DNA of 22,351 bases from JAFKKF01 sp038323025. Lineage in GTDB: Bacteria; Pseudomonadota; Alphaproteobacteria; Rhizobiales; Kaistiaceae. Every line of letters starts with the position of its first letter. The stretch's first letter is position 1. Positions 1 to 7,436 of this stretch are shown piece after piece. The stretch lies in NCBI GenBank assembly GCA_038323025.1, contig JBBQGL010000053.1, positions 1 through 22,351 on the forward strand, in the 5' to 3' direction. The translations under genes were made by a program, and so were the position numbers. Under the pieces are notes generated by a model, which did no database searches, was not told where the DNA came from, and saw nothing but the letters and a program-made list of their open reading frames with translations.

Positions 1-192
1 GTCTCGGCCCGCTCGGGCGAGAGCGAGGATGTCTCCATCGTCCACCTCGCGGTCGGCTGGGGCGCGCGGCAACTGAAGGTCGGCTCGTTCACCCGCTCCG
101 AGCGCATGGCCAAGTGGAACGAGGGCCTCCGCATCGGCGAGGCCATCGGCGCCGCCCTGCCGCCGCGCTCGGCCTTCCAGTGGAGCAAGTGA
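1..192 (+). CDS. Enolase-family protein, C-terminal fragment (5' end outside window)
   Basis: Frame 1 is open from the first base to the TGA at 190-192 and gives the last 63 residues. They align with the enolase C-terminus: SARSGESED matches the canonical SHRSGETED block, LKVGSF matches the KTG block with the catalytic lysine, and RSERMAKWNEGLRIGEA matches RSERxAKYNxLLRIEE. Enolase interconverts 2-phosphoglycerate and phosphoenolpyruvate in the cytoplasm. Here the histidine that precedes Arg-Ser in classical enolases (His373 in yeast numbering) is alanine. With the location in a catabolic cluster, this suggests a paralogue acting on another acid substrate rather than the glycolytic enzyme; that is inference. 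The next gene starts two bases after the stop, so the two are almost certainly co-transcribed. Confidence 0.8.
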   Translation, partial: VSARSGESEDVSIVHLAVGWGARQLKVGSFTRSERMAKWNEGLRIGEAIGAALPPRSAFQWSK

Positions 193-194
193 AG

Positions 195-1160
195 ATGCCC
201 CGCGTTCTCATCTCCGGTGCCATCCACCCCGAAGGCATGGCCGTGCTGAAAGCGCGGCCCGGCCTCGACATCGTCGAGATGCCCGACTCCGAGCCGGCGA
301 CGTTCGTGCGCCTCCTGCCGGCGGCGGATGCGCTCCTCATCCGCACGGCGATGCTACCGCGCGAGGCCCTCGTCCGCGCCGACCGCCTGAAGGTCGTCTC
401 GCGCCACGGCGTCGGTTACGACAATGTGCCGGTCGATGCGCTCACCGCGAAGGGCATCCCGCTTGCCGTCGTCGGCGCGGTCCATTCCACCTCGGTCGCC
501 GAGCATGCGTTGTTCCTCCTGCTCGCAGTGGCGAAGCGCGCCCTCGCCGGCGATCGCGCGGTGCGCTCCGGCGATTGGGGCGCGCGCAACCGGCTCGACG
601 GAATCGACCTTGGCGGGCGCACGCTCCTCCTCATCGGCTTCGGCCGCATCGGCCGCGCCCTCGGCCGGCTCGCGCTCGCCCTCGGCATGCGCGTCCTCGC
701 CTATGACCCGAACGTGCCCGCCGCCGAGGTCGCCGCCGCCGGCGCCACCCCGGTCGCCGACTGGCGCGCCGCGCTCGCCGAGGCCGATGCCGTCTCGTTG
801 CACGTCCCGCGCCTGCCCGAGACCGAGAACATGATCGGCGCCCCCGAGCTGGCCCGCATGAAACCCGACGCGATCCTGGTCAACACCTCGCGCGGCGGCC
901 TCGTCGACGAGCGCGCGCTCGCCGAGGCGCTGGCCGCGGGCCGCATCGGCGGCGCCGGCATCGACGTCTTCGACGAGGAGCCTCCCCGTGCCGGCCATCC
1001 GCTGTTCGCCGCGGATCGCGTTCTGCTCAGCCCCCACGTCGCCGGTCTCTCGCGCGAGGCGATGATGCGCCTCAGCATCGCCGCGGCCGAGAACATTCTT
1101 GCCGGCCTCGACGGCAGTCTCGACCCCGCCCTCGTCGTCAATCGCGAGGTGCTCACCTAG
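195..1160 (+). CDS. D-isomer-specific 2-hydroxyacid dehydrogenase
   Basis: A 321-residue NAD(P)-dependent 2-hydroxyacid dehydrogenase (SerA/GyaR/LdhA superfamily), cytoplasmic, interconverting a 2-oxoacid and a D-2-hydroxyacid. Visible motifs are the dinucleotide-binding GFGRIG at residues 148-153, an acidic residue after the second strand (YDP, about 170-172, suggesting NAD preference), and the catalytic set Arg233 (NTSRGGLVDE), Glu262 (DVFDEEPP) and His281 (LSPHVAG). Length is normal for the family. The frame stays open upstream to an ATG at 114, but that stretch overlaps the enolase-like gene in another frame. ATG 195, two bases after that stop, puts MPRVLIS at the expected N-terminus. The substrate cannot be read from sequence. 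Co-expression with the enolase-like gene suggests handling of a 2-oxo/2-hydroxy acid. Confidence 0.88.
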   Translation: MPRVLISGAIHPEGMAVLKARPGLDIVEMPDSEPATFVRLLPAADALLIRTAMLPREALVRADRLKVVSRHGVGYDNVPVDALTAKGIPLAVVGAVHSTSVAEHALFLLLAVAKRALAGDRAVRSGDWGARNRLDGIDLGGRTLLLIGFGRIGRALGRLALALGMRVLAYDPNVPAAEVAAAGATPVADWRAALAEADAVSLHVPRLPETENMIGAPELARMKPDAILVNTSRGGLVDERALAEALAAGRIGGAGIDVFDEEPPRAGHPLFAADRVLLSPHVAGLSREAMMRLSIAAAENILAGLDGSLDPALVVNREVLT

Positions 1161-1178
1161 CCCGGTTCTGGACAGCGC

Positions 1179-1222
1179 GGAAAGTCCGTTCTACCTCTGG
1201 TGTCCTCTGGAATGTCTGTTCC
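1179..1222. promoter_or_regulatory. Candidate IolR-type operator pair (GGAA-N6-TTCC)
   Basis: GGAATGTCTGTTCC at 1209-1222 matches the palindrome GGAA-N6-TTCC perfectly. GGAAAGTCCGTTCT at 1179-1192 matches 7 of 8 positions exactly 30 bp earlier, about three helical turns. GGAA-N6-TTCC is the site reported for the RpiR-type repressor IolR that controls inositol genes in Sinorhizobium meliloti. The pair lies in the 187-bp gap before the first Gfo/Idh gene, whose relatives include inositol dehydrogenases. No iolR gene is in the window, so the assignment is inference. Confidence 0.5.
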
Positions 1223-1347
1223 GCCGCACGCCGTTTGCAACACGTCTGATACGCATCGTCTCAACCCCGTCCGGCCGCGTGTCCGGCCGTCTCGCGCCCT
1301 GTCCCGGGCCCGTCAGGATCCTGTCTCCAACCACTGGTCTCTAAGCC

Positions 1348-2475
1348 ATGAAGCAACTCCGTATCGGTCTCGTCGGCAGCGGTTTCATGGGCCGCAGCCA
1401 CGCGCACGCCTTCCGCGCCGCCGCCGGCGTCTTCGACCTGCCGCTGACACCGGTCCTCGAGGTTCTCGCCGACGCGAACGACGAGCTGGCTGCCAAGGCC
1501 TCGAAAGCATTGGGCTTTTCGCGCTCGACCGGCGACTGGCGGAAGCTCGTGTCCGATCCGGGCGTCGACCTCGTCGACATCACCACGCCCAACACCCTCC
1601 ACAAGGAGATCGCGCTCGCGGCGATTGCCGCCGGTAAGCCGGTCTATTGCGAGAAGCCGCTCGCCCCCAATGCGCTGGAAGCCAAGCAAATGGTTGACGC
1701 CGCCGAGCGGGCAGGGGTGAAGACCGCGGTCGGCTTCAACTACCTCAAGAACCCGATGGTGGCGCTCGCCCGCGAGATCGTTGTGTCGGGCGAGATCGGC
1801 GAGGTGGTGAGCTTCCGCGGCATCCACGCCGAGGACTACATGACCGACCCGGCGGCGCCGTTCACCTGGCGGCTCGACGAGAAGGGCGGCCACGGCGTGG
1901 TCGCCGATCTCGGCTCGCACATCATCTCGATTGCCCGCTACGTCGTCGGTGCGATCGTTTCGCTGGTCGGCCAGATCGAGACGGTGGTGAAGGAGCGCCC
2001 GACCGGCCCGAATTCGACGCAGCGCCGGAAAGTGCTGGTCGACGACGAGGCCCGCGCCCTGATCCGCTTCGCCAACGGCGCCACCGGTTCGCTCGAGGCG
2101 AGCTGGGTCAAGGCCGGCCGCAAGATGCTGCTCGGTTTCGAGGTCACCGGGTCGAAGGGCACGGTCGTGGTCGACCACGAACGCTTCAACGAGCTGGAGC
2201 TCTACGTCACCGGCCAGCCGCCGGGCCGCGAGGGCTTCAAGCGCATCCTCGCCGGGCCGGCGCACCCGAATTTCCGCGAGTTCGTCCCAGCCCCGGGCCA
2301 CCAGCTCGGCTTCAACGACATCAAGACCATCGAGGTGAAGGCGCTGGTAAGCGCGCTCGCCGGCGGCGCACCCTTCGAGCCCGATTTCCGCGAGGCCTGG
2401 GAGATCCAGCGCGTCGTCGATGCCATCGTCCTCTCCGCCCGGGAAAAGCGCTGGCTGGACGTATCGGAAATCTAG
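1348..2475 (+). CDS. Gfo/Idh/MocA-family oxidoreductase (inositol/sugar dehydrogenase-like) no. 1
   Basis: A 375-residue cytoplasmic NAD(P)-dependent dehydrogenase. The N-terminal Rossmann domain has GSGFMG at residues 10-15. The family lysine is in EKP at 102-104 (Lys103), and the substrate-site motif DLGSH is at 187-191 (Asp187, His191). The rest is the C-terminal alpha/beta domain. Members oxidise hydroxyls of inositols, sugars or sugar acids. ATG 1348 fits the family start (KQLRIGLVGSG), although no clear Shine-Dalgarno precedes it. It follows the hydroxyacid dehydrogenase after a 187-bp gap carrying a candidate IolR site, so it may begin its own transcript. With iolE and iolD downstream, a cyclitol dehydrogenase (IolG-like step) is the best guess. 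Its stop codon lies within the first bases of a repeat element. Confidence 0.88.
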   Translation: MKQLRIGLVGSGFMGRSHAHAFRAAAGVFDLPLTPVLEVLADANDELAAKASKALGFSRSTGDWRKLVSDPGVDLVDITTPNTLHKEIALAAIAAGKPVYCEKPLAPNALEAKQMVDAAERAGVKTAVGFNYLKNPMVALAREIVVSGEIGEVVSFRGIHAEDYMTDPAAPFTWRLDEKGGHGVVADLGSHIISIARYVVGAIVSLVGQIETVVKERPTGPNSTQRRKVLVDDEARALIRFANGATGSLEASWVKAGRKMLLGFEVTGSKGTVVVDHERFNELELYVTGQPPGREGFKRILAGPAHPNFREFVPAPGHQLGFNDIKTIEVKALVSALAGGAPFEPDFREAWEIQRVVDAIVLSAREKRWLDVSEI

Positions 2476-2556
2476 CGAGCGAATAGGGAATAGCGAATAG
2501 GGAGGAGATGCGTCTATTCGCTAGTTCGCTACTCGCTTCCTTCGCTACTCGCTTCC
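2473..2556. repeat. Intergenic repeat element with inverted and tandem TAGCGAATAG-type units
   Basis: The gap between the two Gfo/Idh genes is built from short related units. GCGAATAGGGA occurs at 2479-2489 and 2493-2503. TAGCGAATAG (2491-2500) has its perfect inverse CTATTCGCTA at 2514-2523. The 16-mer TTCGCTACTCGCTTCC is repeated perfectly in tandem at 2525-2540 and 2541-2556. The first unit starts on the TAG stop codon of the upstream gene. The element is AT-richer than its surroundings and can fold into a hairpin with a 10-bp stem and 13-nt loop. A second, more degenerate copy is at 8340-8402. Confidence 0.75.
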
Positions 2557-2567
2557 CCGGAGGACCA

Positions 2568-3746
2568 ATGAACAAGACCATCGCGAAACTCGGCCGGCGG
2601 CTTCGCCTCGGCGTCATCGGCGGCGGCTCGGGATCCTTCATCGGGCCGGTCCATCGCACGGCCGCGCGCCTTGACGACAATTTCGAGATCGTCGCCGCGG
2701 TGCTTTCCTCCAGCGCCGACAAGTCGCGGAAGGAGGGCGTGGCCCTCGGCATCGCCGCCGACCGCGCCTACGGCTCGGCCGACGAGATGTTCGCGCGGGA
2801 AAAGGCGCGCGCCGACGGCATGGAAGTCGTCGCGATCATGACCCCGAACGACAGCCACTATCCGCTCGCCGTTGCCGCCCTCGATGCCGGCCTCGACGTC
2901 ATCGCCGACAAGCCGCTGACGACGAAGCTCGACGACGCGCTCGAACTGGTGAAGCGCGTCCGGGCGTCCGGCCTCGTCTTCTGCCAGACCTTCAACTACA
3001 CCGGCTTTCCGCTCGTCCGGCAGGCGCGCGCCATGGTGCGCGACGGCGACCTCGGCGACGTCCGCATGGTCCACGTCCAGTACGTGCAGGGCCACAACGC
3101 CGCGCTGACCCGCGGCGAGCAGGGCGATCCGCCGGGCAACTGGCATTTCCGCCCCGAGCGCGTCGGCGCCTCGCTCATCCTCGGCGACATCGGCAGCCAT
3201 GCCCACCACATGGCCTCGTTCGTAGCCAACCAGCCGTTCGCGAAAGTGATGGCCGACATCGCCACCGTCGTTCCTGGCCGCAACGCCGACGACCACGCCG
3301 GCATCCTCTTCCGTCTGGAGAATGGCGCGCCCGGCGTCATGTGGGTGACCCAGGCCGGCGCCGGGGCGGTGCATGGCCTCTACTTCCGCGTCTTCGGCGC
3401 CAGGGGCGGGCTGGAATGGTTCGAGGAGACGCCGAACCAGCTCTTTCATTCGCGCCTCGGTGCGCCGGCGCTCACCTTCGAGCGGGCGGGCCCGGGCCTG
3501 AAGCCGGAAGCGCTCCGCACCCAGCGCATAGGCATCGGCCATCCCGAAGCCTACCAGGAAGCCTTCGCCGTCCTCTATGCGGACGCCGCCGAGGCGATCG
3601 TGGCGAGGAAGCTGGGCGAGAAGCCGAACAAGCTCGCCCTCGACTTTCCGACCGTCGAGGACGGCGCCCGGACGATGAAATTCATCGCCGCCGCAATCGA
3701 GTCGTCGCGCACCGGCGCCTGGGTGGATTGCCGCGTTACGGTCTAG
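2568..3746 (+). CDS. Gfo/Idh/MocA-family oxidoreductase no. 2
   Basis: A 392-residue NAD(P)-dependent dehydrogenase of the same superfamily as its neighbour but a different branch: GGGSGSFIG (residues 18-26) for dinucleotide binding, DKP at 114-116 instead of EKP, and GDIGSH with Asp207 and His211 in the substrate site. ATG 2568 is chosen because GGAGG (2559-2563) stands four bases upstream. An in-frame ATG at 2508 would add 20 residues encoded by the repeat element (including two copies of a FATRF/FASSL-like stretch), which are unlikely to be native. It is probably co-transcribed with the first Gfo/Idh gene. Two divergent paralogues in one locus suggest oxidation at two positions of the same cyclitol or sugar, or two substrates. 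It ends nine bases from the convergent DUF2235 gene. Confidence 0.88.
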   Translation: MNKTIAKLGRRLRLGVIGGGSGSFIGPVHRTAARLDDNFEIVAAVLSSSADKSRKEGVALGIAADRAYGSADEMFAREKARADGMEVVAIMTPNDSHYPLAVAALDAGLDVIADKPLTTKLDDALELVKRVRASGLVFCQTFNYTGFPLVRQARAMVRDGDLGDVRMVHVQYVQGHNAALTRGEQGDPPGNWHFRPERVGASLILGDIGSHAHHMASFVANQPFAKVMADIATVVPGRNADDHAGILFRLENGAPGVMWVTQAGAGAVHGLYFRVFGARGGLEWFEETPNQLFHSRLGAPALTFERAGPGLKPEALRTQRIGIGHPEAYQEAFAVLYADAAEAIVARKLGEKPNKLALDFPTVEDGARTMKFIAAAIESSRTGAWVDCRVTV

Positions 3747-3755
3747 GCGCGCCGG

Positions 3756-5294
3756 TCAGGCGGGCGCAGGCGTCCCGCGTTTCACGGTCAGCGTAACGCT
3801 TCCGTTGTTGTTGCCGTACGTCTGCCAGGCGTCGTTGGCGAAGGCGTAGAGGTATCCGGCCGCCTTCGGCCGGTGCCGGCAGCCCGTGCCGATCAGGAAG
3901 ACCTCATGCGGCCGCGGGTTGCCGTCGCCGTCCGCGCCGATCCCGTTGGCGATCACCCCCACTAGCGCGAACCACGGAAACCGCTCCTCGCGCTTGGTGA
4001 ACCAAAAATCCGCCCGGCTGTTCCCGGTCAGATGCCGGAACAATGCTTCGATCATGCCGAGCAGTGATCCGACGACATAAGCGAGCTTGCCGAGGTTGAG
4101 CTTGCCGTCCTCGGCCCCGGCCGGACCGCAGACGATCGAGCCGTCCTTCCACTCGCCGCCGGCCGTGAATTCATAGTCGGCGTCCGCCTCCAGAAACAGG
4201 CCGGTCGCGTTCCACTTCTGGCGGGCATAGACCGCCGTTTCGACGCCGAGCGGATTGTTCGGCCAGTATTCCGCTTCGTAGAGCGGCGGGTTGTCGTGGC
4301 GCGCCGTGGCCGTCGGCGCAAACCGATCGGCGTTGTCGTCCTCCACTTGCGGGACGTTCCGCGGCAGGGCTTTCAGCGCGCTGAAGAGGCCCGTATCGGA
4401 GTCGTGCCGGTAGTCGAGCGGGTTGGGCAAGATCTGCTCCAGCGCTTGGGGCCGGAAGCGGAGCAGGAGGTCGTTCGCCTCGGCGATCATCCAATGTAGG
4501 GCGCCATCCGAAAGCCCGGATCGCGCGTAGCCGCCGCCGACATCGCAATGAACCCCGGGAAACCAGATCTGCTTCGCCTCCGGCCGGTCCCGGAGGTTCG
4601 TCCACAGGGTCGGCGTGAAGCTTTGCCGCTGCTCGTCCATGGCGACCGCGTGGCGTGCGTTCCTGACCGCCGGGCCGAGATTGGTGTCGTGGAACTGATG
4701 CGCCCGTTTGCGATCGAAGAAGAAGTTGAAGAAGGCGAGGTCGTCGGGAATGCCGAGCGCCCCGACGGTGTCCCATACGCCGAGGAAGTGGATTTCCGGC
4801 CCGGCGACGGTCTTCGAATAGGCGGCATGGAAGGACAAATTCGGTGGCGCCTTGGCGGGCAGTTTCTGCCGGTAGCAGCGGAAGATGTCGGCGACGGCCG
4901 CCCAGGCGACCGCCGGTGGAAGATCGGGACTGGAAAGGTCAAGCAGCCCGCAGCGCGACATCATCCCGGAGAGGCTGCGGACGGTGTAGGCGCCGCGGCT
5001 GAAACCGAACAGGAAGATGCGGTCGCCCGGCCGATAGTTGACCGCGAGCCACTTGTAGGCGCTGCGGATGTTCTGATCGAGGCCGTCGCCGAGGCCGCCG
5101 CCCTTCAGGCGGGCGAACCAGCCGCCCTCGGTGCCGACGCCGGGATGGTAATATTTCTTCTGCCTGACGCCCTCGCCGTCGGTGGCGGCAAGCGCATTGA
5201 ACAGCTTGACGACATTGGTCGGAGCCGGAACGTCGTCCTGCTTCTGCTCCGCCGTGTTCCAGGTTCCGTCGCAGCAGACGATGATATTCGCCAT
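3756..5294 (-). CDS. DUF2235 alpha/beta-hydrolase (Tle1-like phospholipase family)
   Basis: A 512-residue protein of the DUF2235 family, which includes T6SS phospholipase effectors of the Tle1 type and many uncharacterised proteins. Near the N-terminus is the hallmark CCDGTWN (residues 7-13). The nucleophile elbow is GFSRG with Ser99. The acid is probably Asp175 (GVWDTVG) and the base His249 in PGVHCDVGGGY. No signal peptide or membrane segment is evident, so the product looks cytosolic unless exported as an effector. No VgrG, PAAR, Hcp or obvious immunity gene is adjacent, so a T6SS role is not supported here. It is the only reverse-strand gene within the catabolic block, between the second Gfo/Idh gene and iolD, and looks like an insertion. 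It is divergent from iolD. Confidence 0.85.
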   Translation of the reverse strand: MANIIVCCDGTWNTAEQKQDDVPAPTNVVKLFNALAATDGEGVRQKKYYHPGVGTEGGWFARLKGGGLGDGLDQNIRSAYKWLAVNYRPGDRIFLFGFSRGAYTVRSLSGMMSRCGLLDLSSPDLPPAVAWAAVADIFRCYRQKLPAKAPPNLSFHAAYSKTVAGPEIHFLGVWDTVGALGIPDDLAFFNFFFDRKRAHQFHDTNLGPAVRNARHAVAMDEQRQSFTPTLWTNLRDRPEAKQIWFPGVHCDVGGGYARSGLSDGALHWMIAEANDLLLRFRPQALEQILPNPLDYRHDSDTGLFSALKALPRNVPQVEDDNADRFAPTATARHDNPPLYEAEYWPNNPLGVETAVYARQKWNATGLFLEADADYEFTAGGEWKDGSIVCGPAGAEDGKLNLGKLAYVVGSLLGMIEALFRHLTGNSRADFWFTKREERFPWFALVGVIANGIGADGDGNPRPHEVFLIGTGCRHRPKAAGYLYAFANDAWQTYGNNNGSVTLTVKRGTPAPA

Positions 5295-5591
5295 CGGCAG
5301 CGCCCCCCGTGGCTCCCGGCGGGTTGTCCTACCGTGCCACCTTCCCTCATGCCATGCAATTCACCCATTCAGGGTTGCATTGACGCCGATGCTCACCGCC
5401 GGTTCGAAGCCGGCGACATCCCCTCCGGATTTCTGGGAAAACGAACCTTTGCTCCGCGAGATTTCGGAAATGGAATATTTGTTACGGTTGCCGTTCCCCC
5501 TCCGGGGTGCTTGTTTTATAGTTCCGGGAGTCGCCGTCTGACCGGCCAAAATCAAAGAAAACCGGCGTAGGCGAAAGGGAGGGATCTCGAG
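5295..5591. promoter_or_regulatory. Divergent intergenic region upstream of iolD and the DUF2235 gene
   Basis: This 297-bp gap must hold the promoters of both divergent genes. It is AT-richer around 5455-5525. It contains ATTTC-G-GAAAT (5461-5471), a small perfect inverted repeat, and GGAATATTTGTTAC (5472-5485), which matches the IolR palindrome GGAA-N6-TTCC at 7 of 8 positions. GGTTGCATT at 5373-5381 recurs just upstream of the GntR gene at 9301-9309. I found no convincing -35/-10 pair. A purine-rich AAGGGAGGG stands before the iolD ATG. Confidence 0.4.
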
Positions 5592-7433
5592 ATGAAGACC
5601 GTTCGGCTGACCATGGCGCAGGCCCTGGTCCGCTTCCTGACGGCGCAGCGCACGATCGTTGATCGTCGCGAAGTGCCTCTTTTCGCTGGCGTTTTCGCGA
5701 TCTTCGGGCATGGCAACGTTACCTGCCTCGGTGAAGCGCTCGAACCGGTCCAGGACATCCTCCCGACTTGGCGCGGCCAGAACGAGCAGTCCATGGCGCT
5801 GGCCGCCCTCGGTTTCGCCAAAGCAGTCAAGCGCCGCCAGATCATGATATCGGCCGCCTCCATCGGCCCCGGCTCCACCAACATGATCACCGCCGCGGCG
5901 GCGGCCCTCGCCAACCGCCTGCCGATCCTCTTCCTCGGCGGCGACACCTTCGCCGGCCGCGTCCCTGATCCGGTGCTTCAGCAGGTCGAGCATTTCGGCA
6001 ATCCGACCATCACGGTCAACGACGCCTTCAAGGCGGTCACGCGCTATTGGGACCGCATCACAAAGCCCGAGCAGATCATCTCGTCGCTGCCCCAGGCGAT
6101 CGCCATGATGCTCGATCCCGGCGATTGCGGCCCTGCCTTCATCGCGCTCTCCCAGGACACCCAGGCCGAGGCCTATGATTATCCGGTCGAGTTCTTCGAG
6201 ACGCGCGTCCACCGCATCCCGCGCCCACGCCCCGACGCCGACTCGGTCCGGGAGGCCGCCAAGCTGCTGCGGCGGGCGAAGAAGCCCCTGATCATCGCCG
6301 GCGGCGGCGTGCACTATTCCGGTGCCGCCGAAGCCCTCGCCGCCTTTGCCGCCCAGCATAACGTGCCGGTCGCCGAGACCATCAACGGCCGTACCGTGCT
6401 CCTCCACGAAGACAAGATGAACGTCGGCCCGATCGGCGTCATCGGCTCTTCCTCCGCCAATGCGCTCGCCGGCGAGGCCGACGTTGTGCTTGCCGTTGGC
6501 ACGCGCCTGCAGGATTTCGTCACCGGCTCATGGTCGGTGTTCGCGCCCGAGACGCGCATCGTTGCGCTGAACGCGGCGCGCTTCGATGCCGTCAAGCACC
6601 GCGCCCTGTCGGTGGTCGGCGACGCCCTCGTCGGGCTTGAGGAACTGTCCGAGGCGCTGACCGACTGGCGCGCTCCCGACGGCTGGACCAAGAAGGGGCG
6701 CAAGGAATACGCCGCCTGGAACGCGCTGGTCGACAAGCTTTCCGGCCCGACCAATCTCGAGGTCCCGAGCTACGCCCACGTCGTCGGCGCCATCAACCGC
6801 ATCTGCGACCCGACCGACCTGGCGCTAACCGCCGCCGGCGGCCTGCCCGGCGAGCTTTGCAAGAACTGGCGGGCCAAGTCGGTGGCGACCTTCGACTGCG
6901 AGTTCGGCTTCTCCTGCATGGGCTACGAGATCTCGGGGGCCTGGGGCGCCAAGATGGCCAACCCCGACCGCGACGTTATCGCCATGATCGGCGATGGCTC
7001 GTACCTGATGCAGAACTCGGACATCTATTCCACGGTTCTGACCGGCCACAAGCTGATCGTCGTGCTCTGCGACAATGGCGGCTTCGCGGTGATCAACCGC
7101 CTGCAGAACGCCAAGGGATCGAAGAGCTTCAACAATCTCATCGCCGACAGCCGAATCGAGAGACTGGTCGAGGTCGATTTCGAGAAGCATGCCGCATCGA
7201 TGGGCGCGCTGTCGGAGACCGTGCATTCGATCGGCGAACTCGAACAGGCCTTCAAGCGCGCCAAGAAGGCCGACCGCACCACCGTCATCGTCATCAAGGT
7301 CCAGGCCCACGAGTGGACGCCCGGCGACGCCTGGTGGGATGTCGGCGTGCCGGAAGTCAGCGAGCGCAAGGAAGTCCGCGCCGCCCGTGCCGAGCAGATG
7401 CTCGGCAAGGCGAAACAGCGGGTGGGGGTCTAG
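5592..7433 (+). CDS. iolD: 3D-(3,5/4)-trihydroxycyclohexane-1,2-dione acylhydrolase (IolD)
   Basis: A 613-residue thiamine-diphosphate enzyme of the acetolactate-synthase fold, close to the usual IolD length. IolD hydrolyses the ring C-C bond of trihydroxycyclohexanedione to 5-deoxyglucuronate, the ring-opening step of inositol catabolism in the cytoplasm. The N-terminal PYR domain has the IolD-type GHGNVTCLGEAL with the conserved Glu48. The central domain spans roughly 200-350. The C-terminal PP domain has the ThDP/Mg motif GDG at 467-469 and Asn495 (CDNGGF). ATG 5592 is preceded by a purine-rich Shine-Dalgarno. iolE starts three bases after its stop, so they form one operon. A related ring-dione substrate from another cyclitol is possible. 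Confidence 0.88.
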   Translation: MKTVRLTMAQALVRFLTAQRTIVDRREVPLFAGVFAIFGHGNVTCLGEALEPVQDILPTWRGQNEQSMALAALGFAKAVKRRQIMISAASIGPGSTNMITAAAAALANRLPILFLGGDTFAGRVPDPVLQQVEHFGNPTITVNDAFKAVTRYWDRITKPEQIISSLPQAIAMMLDPGDCGPAFIALSQDTQAEAYDYPVEFFETRVHRIPRPRPDADSVREAAKLLRRAKKPLIIAGGGVHYSGAAEALAAFAAQHNVPVAETINGRTVLLHEDKMNVGPIGVIGSSSANALAGEADVVLAVGTRLQDFVTGSWSVFAPETRIVALNAARFDAVKHRALSVVGDALVGLEELSEALTDWRAPDGWTKKGRKEYAAWNALVDKLSGPTNLEVPSYAHVVGAINRICDPTDLALTAAGGLPGELCKNWRAKSVATFDCEFGFSCMGYEISGAWGAKMANPDRDVIAMIGDGSYLMQNSDIYSTVLTGHKLIVVLCDNGGFAVINRLQNAKGSKSFNNLIADSRIERLVEVDFEKHAASMGALSETVHSIGELEQAFKRAKKADRTTVIVIKVQAHEWTPGDAWWDVGVPEVSERKEVRAARAEQMLGKAKQRVGV

Positions 7434-7436
7434 TCG

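Noticed and set aside
354..1037. Long reverse-strand open frame opposite the hydroxyacid dehydrogenase
   Set aside because: It is fully antisense to a gene with clear motifs. High GC gives few stop codons in such frames, and its product is low-complexity (Gly, Ala, Asp, Arg) with no family features.
1269..1289. Direct repeat GTCCGGCCG twice with a 12-bp period
   Set aside because: Short, GC-rich words of this kind are expected by chance in this genome, and the repeat is not linked to a recognisable site.
2508..2567. Earlier start for the second Gfo/Idh gene
   Set aside because: The added residues are encoded by the tandem repeat element, and the GGAGG at 2559-2563 is well placed for ATG 2568.
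3756..5294. T6SS effector module
   Set aside because: The DUF2235 family includes Tle1 effectors, but no VgrG, PAAR, Hcp, adaptor or immunity gene is nearby.
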